In this document: positions 56,305 to 64,000 of the stretch, piece by piece
Layout: every line of letters starts with the position of its first letter
Position numbering within the stretch: position 1 is the stretch's first letter
Origin: Amycolatopsis lexingtonensis
Lineage (GTDB): Bacteria > Actinomycetota > Actinomycetes > Mycobacteriales > Pseudonocardiaceae
Direction of reading: 5' to 3'
NCBI RefSeq assembly: GCF_014873755.1
Contig: NZ_JADBEG010000001.1
Coordinates: forward strand, 3,784,501 to 3,848,500
DNA length: 64,000 nucleotides
The notes under the pieces: model-generated
Database searches by the model: none
What the model saw: the letters and a program-made list of their open reading frames with translations, nothing else
What the model was told of the DNA's origin: nothing
Translations under genes and position numbers: made by a program

Positions 56305-58014
56305 ATGACCGAAACGGTGCACCGCACGACCCCGATCGCCCACCGGCCGGTGCGGCGCGGCCGGCGCGGTGCCACGCTCCTCAAGACGATCGGCACCACC
56401 GACCACAAGACGATCGGCGTGCTGTACCTGTCGACGTCGTTCGGGTTCTTCCTGATCGGCGGCCTGACGGCGCTGCTGATGCGCGGCGAGCTGGCGCGCC
56501 CGGGCCTGCAGTTCCTGTCACCCGAGCAGTACAACCAGCTCTTCACCATGCACGGCACGATCATGCTGCTGCTCTACGCGACGCCGAACGTGTTCGGGTT
56601 CGCGAACTTCGTCCTGCCGCTGCAGATCGGCTCGCCGGACGTCGCGTTCCCGCGGCTCAACGCGTTCTCCTACTGGCTGTACCTCTTCGGCGGCCTGATC
56701 GTGCTCTCCGGCTACGTCACTCCCGGCGGCCCGCCCGACTTCGGCTGGACCGCCTACACCCCGCTGTCGAACGCGATCCACTCCCCCGGCGTCGGCGGCG
56801 ACCTGTGGATCACCGGGCTGATCGTCGCCGGGCTCGGCACGATCCTCGGCGCGGTCAACATGATCACGACCGTGGTGTGCCTGCGCTGCCCGGGGATGCT
56901 CATGTGGCGCATGCCGATCTTCACCTGGAACATCCTGCTGACGTCGGTGCTGATCCTGCTGGCGTTCCCGATCCTGACGGCGGCGCTGTTCGGGCTGCTG
57001 GCCGACCGGCACCTCGGCGCGCACGTGTTCGACCCCGAAAACGGCGGGGCGATCCTCTGGCAGCACCTGTTCTGGTTCTTCGGCCACCCCGAGGTCTACA
57101 TCGTCGCGTTGCCCTACTTCGGGATCGTCACCGAGATCATCCCGGTGTTCAGCCGCAAGCCCTTGTTCGGCTACCGGACCATGGTGTTCGCGACGATCGG
57201 GATCACGGCGCTGTCGGCGGCGGTCTGGGCGCACCACATGTTCGCCACCGGCGCCGTGCTGCTGCCGTTCTTCTCGATCATGACGTTCCTCATCGCGGTG
57301 CCGACCGGGATCAAGTTCTTCAACTGGATCGGCACGATGTGGCGGGGACAGCTGACGTTCGAGTCGCCGATGCTGTGGTCGGTCGGCTTCCTCGTCACGT
57401 TCCTGCTCGGCGGGCTGACCGGGGTCATCCTCGCCGCCCCGCCGCTGGACTTCCACATCCACGACACGTACTTCGTCGTCGCCCACTTCCACTACGTGCT
57501 CTTCGGCACGATCGTCTTCGCGACCTTCGCCGGCATCTACTTCTGGTTCCCCAAGATCACCGGCCGGATGCTGGACGAACCGCTGGCGAAGTGGCACTTC
57601 TGGACGACGTTCGCCGGCTTCCACACGACGTTCCTCATCCAGCACTGGCTGGGCGACGCGGGCATGCCGCGCCGCTACGCCGATTACCTGTCCTCGGACG
57701 GGTTCACCTGGATGCACATGGTGTCCACGATCGGCGCGTTCCTGCTGGGGCTTTCGGTGCTGCCGTTCATCTGGAACGTCGTCAAGAGCTACCGCTACGG
57801 CGAACCGGTCGGCGTCGACGACCCGTGGGGCTACGGCAACTCGCTCGAGTGGGCCACCACCAGCCCGCCGCCCCGGCACAACTTCCTCGACCTGCCCCGG
57901 ATCCGCTCCGAGCGCCCGGCGTTCGAGCTGCACCACCCGCACATGGTCGAGCGCATGCGCGCGGAAGGCCACGTCGCCAAGGGCCACCCGGAGCGAACGT
58001 CATCATCTGGATGA
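56305..58014 (+). CDS. ctaD: Cytochrome c oxidase subunit I (aa3 type)
   Basis: The 569-residue, 12-span protein has every key residue of the haem-copper core: [12 protein letters not shown] (low-spin haem His), [20 protein letters not shown] (CuB His and cross-linked Tyr), [11 protein letters not shown] (CuB His pair), [12 protein letters not shown] (haem a3 and haem a His). It reduces oxygen to water and pumps protons. Subunits II and III are not adjacent, so this is a stand-alone ctaD copy, as is common in actinomycetes; it may be a second, condition-specific isoform. Confidence 0.95.
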   Translation: MTETVHRTTPIAHRPVRRGRRGATLLKTIGTTDHKTIGVLYLSTSFGFFLIGGLTALLMRGELARPGLQFLSPEQYNQLFTMHGTIMLLLYATPNVFGFANFVLPLQIGSPDVAFPRLNAFSYWLYLFGGLIVLSGYVTPGGPPDFGWTAYTPLSNAIHSPGVGGDLWITGLIVAGLGTILGAVNMITTVVCLRCPGMLMWRMPIFTWNILLTSVLILLAFPILTAALFGLLADRHLGAHVFDPENGGAILWQHLFWFFGHPEVYIVALPYFGIVTEIIPVFSRKPLFGYRTMVFATIGITALSAAVWAHHMFATGAVLLPFFSIMTFLIAVPTGIKFFNWIGTMWRGQLTFESPMLWSVGFLVTFLLGGLTGVILAAPPLDFHIHDTYFVVAHFHYVLFGTIVFATFAGIYFWFPKITGRMLDEPLAKWHFWTTFAGFHTTFLIQHWLGDAGMPRRYADYLSSDGFTWMHMVSTIGAFLLGLSVLPFIWNVVKSYRYGEPVGVDDPWGYGNSLEWATTSPPPRHNFLDLPRIRSERPAFELHHPHMVERMRAEGHVAKGHPERTSSSG

Positions 58015-58023
58015 CTTGAAACT

Positions 58024-58042
58024 TGTCATCGCTTCGATGACA
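58024..58042. promoter_or_regulatory. RheA-type operator before the small heat-shock gene
   Basis: TGTCATC-GCTTC-GATGACA is an exact copy of the inverted repeat TGTCATC-N5-GATGACA known as the operator of the temperature-sensing repressor RheA of Streptomyces hsp18. It lies 50 bases before the start codon; CATGCTAAAA just downstream may hold the -10 box. No rheA gene is in the window. Confidence 0.85.
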
Positions 58043-58092
58043 TGCTAAAAACGTAGGTGCGTGTTGACACCCCGATCGCGAAGGAGGAACCG

Positions 58093-58530
58093 ATGTTGAT
58101 GCGCACCGACCCGTTCCGCGAGCTGGACCGCTTCGCCCAGCAGGTCCTCGGCACCCCCGGCACCTGGACCAAGCCGGCCGCGATGCCGATGGACGCCTAC
58201 CGCGCCGGCGACGAGTTCGTCGTCTGCTTCGATCTGCCCGGTGTCTCCCCCGACGCGATCGAGCTGGACATCGAGCGGAACGTGCTGACCGTCAAGGCCG
58301 AACGGCGCCCGGTCGCCGGCGGCGACGACGTGCAGATGCAGGTCTCCGAACGCCCCCTCGGCGTCTTCTCCCGGCAGCTGTTCCTCGGCGACACCCTGGA
58401 CACCGACCACATCGCCGCCGACTACGAGGCCGGCGTGCTGACCCTGCGCATCCCGGTGGCCGAAAAGGCCAAGCCGCGGCGCATCGAAATCAGCGGCGCC
58501 GCCTCCGACCGCAAGGAAATCCAGGCCTGA
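58093..58530 (+). CDS. Small heat-shock protein (Hsp20/Hsp18)
   Basis: The 145-residue protein starts at ATG 58093 after AAGGAGGAA. It is an alpha-crystallin domain protein: an N-terminal [51 protein letters not shown] and [20 protein letters not shown] with the I-x-V/I-type tail. It forms oligomers that hold unfolding proteins. Regulation by a RheA-like repressor is implied by the exact operator upstream, which would release the gene at high temperature. Confidence 0.93.
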   Translation: MLMRTDPFRELDRFAQQVLGTPGTWTKPAAMPMDAYRAGDEFVVCFDLPGVSPDAIELDIERNVLTVKAERRPVAGGDDVQMQVSERPLGVFSRQLFLGDTLDTDHIAADYEAGVLTLRIPVAEKAKPRRIEISGAASDRKEIQA

Positions 58531-58587
58531 CCTGCTTCGCCGCGAGACCTCGGCGGGCCACCGTCCGTGCCCCGCCGAGGACCTCGT

Positions 58588-59790
58588 TCAGTCCGCCCGC
58601 CGCACCGAAATCCCGGCTCCGCTGCCCGCCACCGGGGCCGGGCCGAACCAGTCGAGGCACACGACCATCGCGTCGTCCTCCGCCTGGCCACCGTGCCGGC
58701 GCGTCGTCAGCTCCCGCAGGACCGCGCCCGGGACGTGCGCGGCGGGCAGCTCGGCGGTCGCGGTGACGGCCTCGGCGAGTTCGCGGTCGCCGTAGCGCTC
58801 GCCGTGCGTGCCGACCGCGTTGTAGACGCCGTCGCTGACGAACACGAACCGGTCGCTTTCGGCCGCCTGGAGGCTTTCGACCTCGTAGATCGTGCCGTCG
58901 AACGTGCCGAGCGGCAGCTGTTCGTCGAAGAGGACCCGCTCGGCCTTCCCGTCCCGCAGCCGCCAGAGCCGGGGCGAGCCGGCGTCGACCACGGCCACCG
59001 CGCCGGTGGCGAGGTCGAATTCCAGCAGCAGCGCGGCCACGTGCTCGGCGCCGCGGTAGTGCGCGTAGAGCGCCTGGTCGGCGAGCTCGGCCTGCGCGTC
59101 GAGCGGGATCCCGGCGCGGCGGGCGTTGCGCAGCGCGTTGATCGCGAGATTCGTCAGCAGCGCCGCCTCGCTGCCCTCCCCCATGCCGTTGATCAGCGTG
59201 ACGGCGAGCTTGCTCGCGGACGCCGACCAGTCGAAGCAGTCGCCGTAGATGGCATACGCGGGTTCGAGCTGGCCGCCGAGCGCGAACTCCGCGCGGGTGC
59301 AGGCGCGGCCGGGCAGCAGCTGCCACTGCATCTCCGCGGCGAGCGTCAGCCGCGACGACCGCCGGGCCTGGATGTAGAGGTCGGTGTCGCGGTCGGCCAC
59401 GAACAGTTCGTGGGCCACGGCTTCGGCGAACCGCTCGAGCTCGGCCCAGACGGGCGGCTCGGGTTCGGCCGGCAGCGTGACCGCCAGGACGCCGAGCCGG
59501 TCCCCGCGCACGCTGACCGGCAGGTACCCGGTGACGCCGTCGCCGGCCGGCTCGAACGCGGCCGCCTGCGCGACGAACGCCGCGCCCGGCGTGGTCCCGT
59601 CGACCGGGATCGGCTCCGACGTGTACGGCTGTTCGCCCACCTGGCACAGTTCAGTCAGTGCGTAGTCGGCCATCAGCAGTTCCACCGACTCGGCACCGAA
59701 GTGCTCGCGCAGCGCCGCGCGCAAGGCCCGGGGCAGGTCGTGCGGCGGTACGTCACGGAGGAGACGCTCCACCGCCAGGGATCTGTCCAA
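58588..59790 (-). CDS. PP2C (SpoIIE-type) phosphatase with GAF-like domain
   Basis: The protein has about 400 residues. A GAF-like N-terminal half (FGAESVELLMADYALTELCQ, GVTGYLPVSVRGDRLGVLAV) precedes a SpoIIE phosphatase domain: LAAEMQWQLLPGRA, then AYAIYGDCFDWSASASKLAV, LINGMGEGSEA, VDAGSPRLWRLRDG and VSDGVYNAVG, AEDDAMVVCLD. The metal-binding Asp in the usual GGDxYD position reads YGDCFDW, conserved enough for activity. TTG 59790 follows AGGAGG and is the best start; GTG 59808 is an alternative. It should dephosphorylate an STAS antagonist protein and so activate a sigma factor. Confidence 0.85.
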   Translation of the reverse strand: MDRSLAVERLLRDVPPHDLPRALRAALREHFGAESVELLMADYALTELCQVGEQPYTSEPIPVDGTTPGAAFVAQAAAFEPAGDGVTGYLPVSVRGDRLGVLAVTLPAEPEPPVWAELERFAEAVAHELFVADRDTDLYIQARRSSRLTLAAEMQWQLLPGRACTRAEFALGGQLEPAYAIYGDCFDWSASASKLAVTLINGMGEGSEAALLTNLAINALRNARRAGIPLDAQAELADQALYAHYRGAEHVAALLLEFDLATGAVAVVDAGSPRLWRLRDGKAERVLFDEQLPLGTFDGTIYEVESLQAAESDRFVFVSDGVYNAVGTHGERYGDRELAEAVTATAELPAAHVPGAVLRELTTRRHGGQAEDDAMVVCLDWFGPAPVAGSGAGISVRRAD

Positions 59791-59921
59791 CGCCTGCCTC
59801 CTGCTCACGGGTCCCGCGCGCGGCGGCGCGGGCAAGTCTGTCGAGTCTGCGCCGCTCCCGGCGCGCCGGTCTACGGCGATTCGCGTGAGCTGTGCTGCCG
59901 GTTCAGCATAGGGATGCGAGA

Positions 59922-60383
59922 GTGGACGCCGTGGATCGATCCCGCGAGCAGGCCGCCCCGGACGAGGTGGCCGATCTCGCGCGTCTCTTCGCATCGGTCC
60001 TGGAAGGCGTCACGGATGTCTCGCCGCGGCCGCTGTCGGTGTCCCAGCTGCGCGCGGTCGTCGCGCTCGACCGCCGCGACGGGGTCAACCTGCGGGAGCT
60101 GGCCGAGCAGCTCGGTTCCACCCCGCCGCTGGTGAGCAGGCTGTGCGACCGGCTGGAAGCCGTGGGTTTCCTCGAGCGCCTCCCCAGCGCGCGCAGCAGG
60201 CGGGAGCTGACGCTGCGGCTGTCCGACCGCGGCCGCGCCTACCTGCAGGACCTGCGGTCCCGGCGCCGGGACCGCGTCGAGGCGCTGCTGGCGAAGATGA
60301 CGCCCGCCGGCCGGGACGCGCTCGCGGCCGGCCTGGAGGAGTACCGGGCCCTCGCCGACGAGACCCCGGATTTGCATCGCTGA
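59922..60383 (+). CDS. MarR-family regulator before the stressosome operon
   Basis: GTG 59922 follows AGGGA. The 153-residue winged-helix protein has SVSQLRAVVALDRRDGVNLR, ELAEQLGSTPPLVSRLCDRL as HTH, and LPSARSRRELTLRLSDRGRA as the wing. It lies 75 bases before the RsbR-like gene, and a 22-bp palindrome between them is its likely operator, placing the stressosome operon under MarR control. Confidence 0.85.
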   Translation: MDAVDRSREQAAPDEVADLARLFASVLEGVTDVSPRPLSVSQLRAVVALDRRDGVNLRELAEQLGSTPPLVSRLCDRLEAVGFLERLPSARSRRELTLRLSDRGRAYLQDLRSRRRDRVEALLAKMTPAGRDALAAGLEEYRALADETPDLHR

Positions 60384-60409
60384 CACAACTGTTGTTATAT
60401 GACAACAGT
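60372..60409 (+). promoter_or_regulatory. MarR-type operator overlapping the stressosome promoter
   Basis: ACTGTTGT-TATATG-ACAACAGT (60388-60409) is a perfect 8-6-8 palindrome. Its centre TATATG fits a -10 box, with TTGCAT 18 bases upstream (60372-60377) as -35. A bound MarR dimer would cover the -10 directly. It begins five bases after the MarR stop. Confidence 0.7.
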
Positions 60410-60457
60410 CAACCGGCGTACAACAGAGCGCGCCCTCGATCATCGGAGGAGGGCTCG

Positions 60458-61318
60458 GTGCTGGGCACGGACGACAGCCAGGTCCGCACGGTGCTGGCGC
60501 GAGTGCTGGCGGAGGACCGGGCCGCACTGGCCCGGGACTGGGCCGGCCAGGAACCCGAGGGCGGCCGCACCGGTCAGGAACTCCGCCGTGAAGCCGAGGA
60601 CCTGCTGGAAGCGCTGGGCACCGCGATCGGCGGCTCCCTCCCGGTGTCCCGGATCGTCGAGCAGGACCCCGCGGTCCGCGACGCGCTGACGTCGCTTTCG
60701 GAGCGCCGGGCCCGCGCGGGTGCCGAGCCGAGGGCCACCGCCATGGCGATCCTCGCGCTCAAGCGCACGATGCTGGGCGCGATCGAGCGGCACACCGAGG
60801 ATTCCGCGCTGCGCTACCGGGCCGCGCTGCTGGTCGACGAACTGCTCGACAGCGCGGGCGTGCTGACCTTCGAGGTCTACGCGGCGGGCCGGGAACGGAT
60901 CATCCGCGAGCAGCACAGCCAGGTGCTGGAGCTGTCCACGCCGGTCGTGCGGCTCTGGCGCCACGTCCTCGCGGTGCCCCTGATCGGCACGCTGGACAGC
61001 GCCCGCACGCAGGTCGTGATGAACAACCTCCTCGAGTCGATCCAGGCCAACGAGGCGCGGGTGGCGATCATCGACATCACCGGCGTCCCGACCGTCGACA
61101 CCGCCGTGGCGCAGCACCTGCTGCAGACCGTCAGCGCCGTCCGGCTGATGGGCGCGGAGTGCGTGATCAGCGGTATCCGCCCGTCGATCGCGCAGACCAT
61201 CACGCAGCTGGGCATCGACCTCTCGCACATCGTCACCCGCGGCTCGCTCGCCGACGCGCTGGCGACGGCGCTGCACCTCATCGGCGAGGGCACCGGCCGG
61301 CCGGGCGTGTCCGGGTGA
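60458..61318 (+). CDS. rsbR: RsbR-like stressosome scaffold protein
   Basis: GTG 60458 follows GGAGGAGGG. The 286-residue protein has an all-helical, globin-like N-terminal sensor part (to about 150) and a C-terminal STAS domain: LSTPVVRLWRHVLAVPLIGT, ARVAIIDITGVPTVDTAVAQ with the phosphorylatable Thr, and ISGIRPSIAQTITQLGIDLS. This is the RsbR plan: the N-part senses stress, the STAS part packs with RsbS into the stressosome. It is the first gene of a tightly overlapping operon. Confidence 0.92.
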   Translation: MLGTDDSQVRTVLARVLAEDRAALARDWAGQEPEGGRTGQELRREAEDLLEALGTAIGGSLPVSRIVEQDPAVRDALTSLSERRARAGAEPRATAMAILALKRTMLGAIERHTEDSALRYRAALLVDELLDSAGVLTFEVYAAGRERIIREQHSQVLELSTPVVRLWRHVLAVPLIGTLDSARTQVVMNNLLESIQANEARVAIIDITGVPTVDTAVAQHLLQTVSAVRLMGAECVISGIRPSIAQTITQLGIDLSHIVTRGSLADALATALHLIGEGTGRPGVSG

Positions 61319-61704
61319 ACGCCGGCCTGCCCATCCTGCGGCTCGGCGACATCCTGCTGAGCGGGCTGATGAGCGATCTCGACGACAAGACCGCGCTCGC
61401 GTTCACCGACGAGCTGACCACGCGGATCGCGGACGAGGAGATCCGCGGGGTCATCATCGACATCTCCCGGCTGGAGATCGTCGACTCCTTCGTCGCCCGC
61501 GTGCTCATGCAGCTGGCCGGCACCGGGCAGCTGCTCGGCGCGCGGATGATCGTGGCGGGCATGCGCCCGGCCGTCGCGCTGACGCTGACCGAGCTCGGCC
61601 TGCAGCTGACCGGGGTCCGGACCGCGCTGAACGCGGAACAGGCGATGGAGCTGCTGGGCTGGCGCCGTCCCGAGGCCGCCGAAGAGGCGCCTCATGCTTC
61701 CTGA
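61315..61704 (+). CDS. rsbS: RsbS-like stressosome protein
   Basis: GTG 61315 overlaps the rsbR stop (GTGA). The 129-residue single STAS domain reads LPILRLGDILLSGLMSDLDD, GVIIDISRLEIVDSFVARVL with the phosphorylatable Ser in VDSF, and AGMRPAVALTLTELGLQLTG. RsbS holds the kinase RsbT in the stressosome until phosphorylated. Confidence 0.92.
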   Translation: MNAGLPILRLGDILLSGLMSDLDDKTALAFTDELTTRIADEEIRGVIIDISRLEIVDSFVARVLMQLAGTGQLLGARMIVAGMRPAVALTLTELGLQLTGVRTALNAEQAMELLGWRRPEAAEEAPHAS

Positions 61705-62116
61705 CGAGCGGACCGTCCCGCCCACCGAGCACCCCGTCCGGGTGGAGGAAGACCTCCTCGCCGCCCGCCACGCGGTGCGGGCCGCCGCGGTCGCCGCCGG
61801 GTTCTCGATCGTCGACCAGACGAAGATCGTCACCGCGGCCAGCGAGCTGGTCCGCAACGCCTACATCCACGGCGGCGGCGGCACGATGACCGTCAGCGTG
61901 GTGCGCGACGCCGCCGGGCGGACCGGGCTGCGGCTGCGGGTCCGCGACGAGGGCCCGGGGATCGCCGACGTCGAGCAGGCGATGACCGACGGGTTCAGCA
62001 CCGGCGCGGGACTCGGCCATGGCCTCGGCGGCACCCGCCGCCTGGTCCACGACTTCGACCTCGACACCGGGCCCGGCCGCGGCACCACCGTCACGGTCGC
62101 GCGCTGGCAGCCGTGA
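61694..62116 (+). CDS. rsbT: RsbT-like serine kinase
   Basis: The 140-residue protein overlaps rsbS by 11 bases. It has the GHKL ATPase boxes: IVTAASELVRNAYIHGGGGT (N-box), RVRDEGPGIADVEQAM (G1) and GLGHGLGGTRRLVHDFDLDT (G2). On stress it phosphorylates RsbR and RsbS, leaves the complex and activates an RsbU-type phosphatase. Confidence 0.92.
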   Translation: MLPDERTVPPTEHPVRVEEDLLAARHAVRAAAVAAGFSIVDQTKIVTAASELVRNAYIHGGGGTMTVSVVRDAAGRTGLRLRVRDEGPGIADVEQAMTDGFSTGAGLGHGLGGTRRLVHDFDLDTGPGRGTTVTVARWQP

Positions 62117-63105
62117 CCGCCACCGTCGCCGAGCCGACCCTCCGGATCCGCGTCGACCACCCCAGCGCCGGGTACGCCGCCGCCCGCGTCGCCCGCGAAA
62201 CCGCGCGCGCGGCCGGGCTGCCGGACGTGCTGGCCGAGCGCGCCGCGGTCGTGGCCACCGAGCTCGCGGGCAACATCGACAAGCACACCATCGGCGGCTC
62301 CCTGTTCGTGCAGCGCTCGCTCACCGGGCGCGGCGTCGAAGTGCTGGCCGCCGACGACGGTCCCGGCATGGCCGACCTCGACCACTGGCTGCTGGACGGC
62401 AACACGACCACCGCCACGCTCGGCGCCGGGCTGGGCGCGGTGCTCCGGATGGCGACCGAGTTCCGGATCACGTCCTCGCCCGCGGCCGGCACGCTCGCCG
62501 CCGCCCGCCTGCTCGCGCCCGCGCCGGCCCCGCCCGGCGGCGCGGTCGGGCACTTCCGCCTGGCGCGCGAAGACGAGCAGCACTGCGGTGACGCCGTCGC
62601 GCTGGCCGACGTCACCGGCAGCCGGACCGCCGTCGTCGCCGACGGGCTCGGCCACGGGCCCGACGCCGCCGAAGCCGCTGAAGCCGCGGTGCGCGTGTTC
62701 ACCGAGAACCCGGACCGCCCGCTGTCCCACCAGCTCACGAACATGCACCGGGCGCTGCGCACGACCCGCGGCGCGGCGGTCGCGCTGGTGCGGATCGCGC
62801 CGCGGCGGCTCGAGTTCTGCGGTGTCGGCAACGTCAGCGGCGCGAGCGTCGGCAGCGGCGCGTCCCGGCTGCTGCTCAGCACCCCCGGCGTCGTCGGGTT
62901 CACGCTGCCATCGGCACCGGTCCGGCACGTCGAGCTGGCCGACGGCGACGTCGTGGTCCTGCACACCGACGGCGTCGGCACCGGGTGGCGCGTCCCCGGC
63001 CGGGTCCCGGACCTGCTGCTGCTCGCCGCGGAGCTCGCCCACCGGCACCGGAACCCGCGTGACGACGCGGCCATGCTCGCCCTGCGCGTGGACCGGTCCG
63101 GCTGA
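62113..63105 (+). CDS. HATPase-PP2C fusion (RsbT/RsbX-like)
   Basis: The 330-residue protein overlaps rsbT by 4 bases. Residues 10-135 are a second GHKL ATPase (VVATELAGNIDKHTIGG, ADDGPGMADLDHWLLD); residues 145-330 are an RsbX-type PP2C phosphatase (CGDAVALADVTGSRTAVVAD with GLGHG, RRLEFCGVGNVSGASVG, VVLHTDGVGTGW, RDDAAMLALRVD). In Bacillus RsbX is a separate feedback phosphatase that resets RsbR/RsbS. Here it is joined to a kinase-like domain, so one chain may hold both activities. Confidence 0.88.
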   Translation: MTATVAEPTLRIRVDHPSAGYAAARVARETARAAGLPDVLAERAAVVATELAGNIDKHTIGGSLFVQRSLTGRGVEVLAADDGPGMADLDHWLLDGNTTTATLGAGLGAVLRMATEFRITSSPAAGTLAAARLLAPAPAPPGGAVGHFRLAREDEQHCGDAVALADVTGSRTAVVADGLGHGPDAAEAAEAAVRVFTENPDRPLSHQLTNMHRALRTTRGAAVALVRIAPRRLEFCGVGNVSGASVGSGASRLLLSTPGVVGFTLPSAPVRHVELADGDVVVLHTDGVGTGWRVPGRVPDLLLLAAELAHRHRNPRDDAAMLALRVDRSG

Positions 63106-64000
63106 TGCGCCCGGACCTGGCCCGGATCCGGGCGCGGCTGCGCACCGCCTGCGCCGAAGCGGGCGTCGATCCCGGCGACCGCGCGCGGCTCGTGCTCGCC
63201 GTGACCCTGCTCGCCGAACCCGCCCTCACCGCGGGCGAAACCGTCGACGTGGCCACCGCGGCCTCGGACCGCAGGCTCGCCGTCACAGCGCGGCTTGACC
63301 ACGCGGTGAGCCAGCGCAGCCGCAACGCCTTGCCGCTGCTGCCCGACACGGGCGACGACGAGACGCTCACCTGGCACCTCGCCGGCGGCGGCCCCGCGGC
63401 GCCCGCCGACCTCGACGACGACCGTGCGACGCGCGAGGAGATGCTCGCGCTGATCGCCCGCGCCGACACGCTCACCCAGGAACAGCGGCAGCTCAAGCAC
63501 GAGCTGGCGGAGACCAACAGCGGCGTGCTCGCGATGTACGTCGACCTCGAGCAGCGGGACGAACAGCTCCGCCGCGCGCACGCGGTCATCTTCCGCGAGC
63601 TGGAGGACGCGCTGCGCCCGCGCCCGCCCGCCGTGGCCGGCCTGGAACTGGGCGTCCACTACTCCCCGACCGACCAGGACTCCCCCACCGGCGGCGACCT
63701 CTACGACTGGTTCGTCCTGCCCGGCGGCCAGGTCCACGTGACCCTGGTCGACGCGGTCGGCCACGGCGTCACCTCGACGCGCCACGCCCTCACCGTCACC
63801 CACGCGATCCGCACCCTGGCGCTGGAGGGGCACCCGTTCCCGGACCTGATCGCGCGCGCGTCCCGCACCCTGGCCTCGATCGAGCCCGACCTGATGGCCA
63901 CCGTCGTCCTCGCCCGCATCGACCCGGCGACCGGCCGCACCCACCTGGCGAGCGGCGGCCACCCGGAACCGGTACTGGTCACCGCGTCCGGCCCCGCCCG
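63105..64000 (+). CDS. RsbU-like PP2C phosphatase, 3' end outside window
   Basis: ATG 63105 overlaps the previous stop (ATGA or TGATG) and the frame is open for 298 codons to the window edge. The N-terminal part (to about 100) is a short domain resembling a degenerate ATPase. A coiled coil follows (REEMLALIARADTLTQEQRQ, LKHELAETNSGVLAMYVDLE), then a SpoIIE phosphatase domain from about 180: SPTGGDLYDWFVLPGGQVHV, LVDAVGHGVTSTRHALTV, SGGHPEPVLVTAS. It is the probable output phosphatase activated by the RsbT-like kinase. Confidence 0.88.
   Translation, partial: MRPDLARIRARLRTACAEAGVDPGDRARLVLAVTLLAEPALTAGETVDVATAASDRRLAVTARLDHAVSQRSRNALPLLPDTGDDETLTWHLAGGGPAAPADLDDDRATREEMLALIARADTLTQEQRQLKHELAETNSGVLAMYVDLEQRDEQLRRAHAVIFRELEDALRPRPPAVAGLELGVHYSPTDQDSPTGGDLYDWFVLPGGQVHVTLVDAVGHGVTSTRHALTVTHAIRTLALEGHPFPDLIARASRTLASIEPDLMATVVLARIDPATGRTHLASGGHPEPVLVTASGPA

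Noticed and set aside
56518..57987. 489-codon minus-strand frame opposite ctaD
   Set aside because: Antisense shadow; its highly charged composition mirrors hydrophobic codons of ctaD.

Overview
The window is very GC-rich actinomycete DNA with GTG, ATG and some TTG starts and purine-rich ribosome binding sites. The protein families (DUF4192, DUF4328, DUF2267, MEDS-HATPase proteins, LppX-like lipoproteins, many TetR regulators) and short TGAATGAGTCATTCA palindromes between genes point to Pseudonocardiaceae, most likely an Amycolatopsis. That genus call is inference. I see no rRNA, tRNA or CRISPR array.

Region 1 (1-14.5 kb) is sparse and looks accessory. It holds the start of a large secreted LamG protein running off the left edge, a lipoprotein, DUF4192 and DUF4328 proteins, a phage/plasmid-type DUF932 protein, a chimeric recombinase remnant with in-frame stops, an FAD monooxygenase, a frameshifted acyltransferase, a small KOW-like protein and a membrane pseudokinase.

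Region 2 (14.5-32.4 kb) resembles a dormancy/hypoxia island. It has RtcB behind a broken archease, a ribosome hibernation factor with a doubled C-terminal domain, a phosphoribosyltransferase-hydrolase fusion (Rv0571c type), a CapA protein (Rv0574c type), a universal stress protein, a primary-like sigma factor, DUF2267, an RTX protein, GNAT and acetate-CoA ligase. Motifs resembling the mycobacterial DosR/DevR box precede several of these genes. The same stretch is heavily decayed: CBS pair, pdhA, CHAD protein, flavodoxin, MFS transporter, ECF sigma factor and its partner are all broken or truncated.

Region 3 (32.4-48.2 kb) is intact metabolic DNA. It contains an SDR-SDR-acyl-CoA carboxylase operon with 4-nt overlaps, a lipoprotein, an alpha/beta hydrolase, a GNAT, a metallophosphoesterase/nucleotidyltransferase-BON pair, an HD-domain/quinone oxidoreductase operon, and three TetR genes each divergent from an enzyme gene with clear palindromes between them.

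Region 4 (48.2-64 kb) carries a secreted GH5 enzyme and a Tat-exported GH3 enzyme facing each other across a palindromic repeat, a MEDS-HATPase sensor, glgX, DUF4383, ctaD, a small heat-shock gene behind an exact RheA-type operator, a PP2C phosphatase, a MarR regulator, and a stressosome-type operon (RsbR, RsbS, RsbT, HATPase-PP2C, RsbU-like) running off the right edge. Two short elements with the same 12-bp terminal inverted repeats sit between convergent genes at 38.2 and 50.1 kb.
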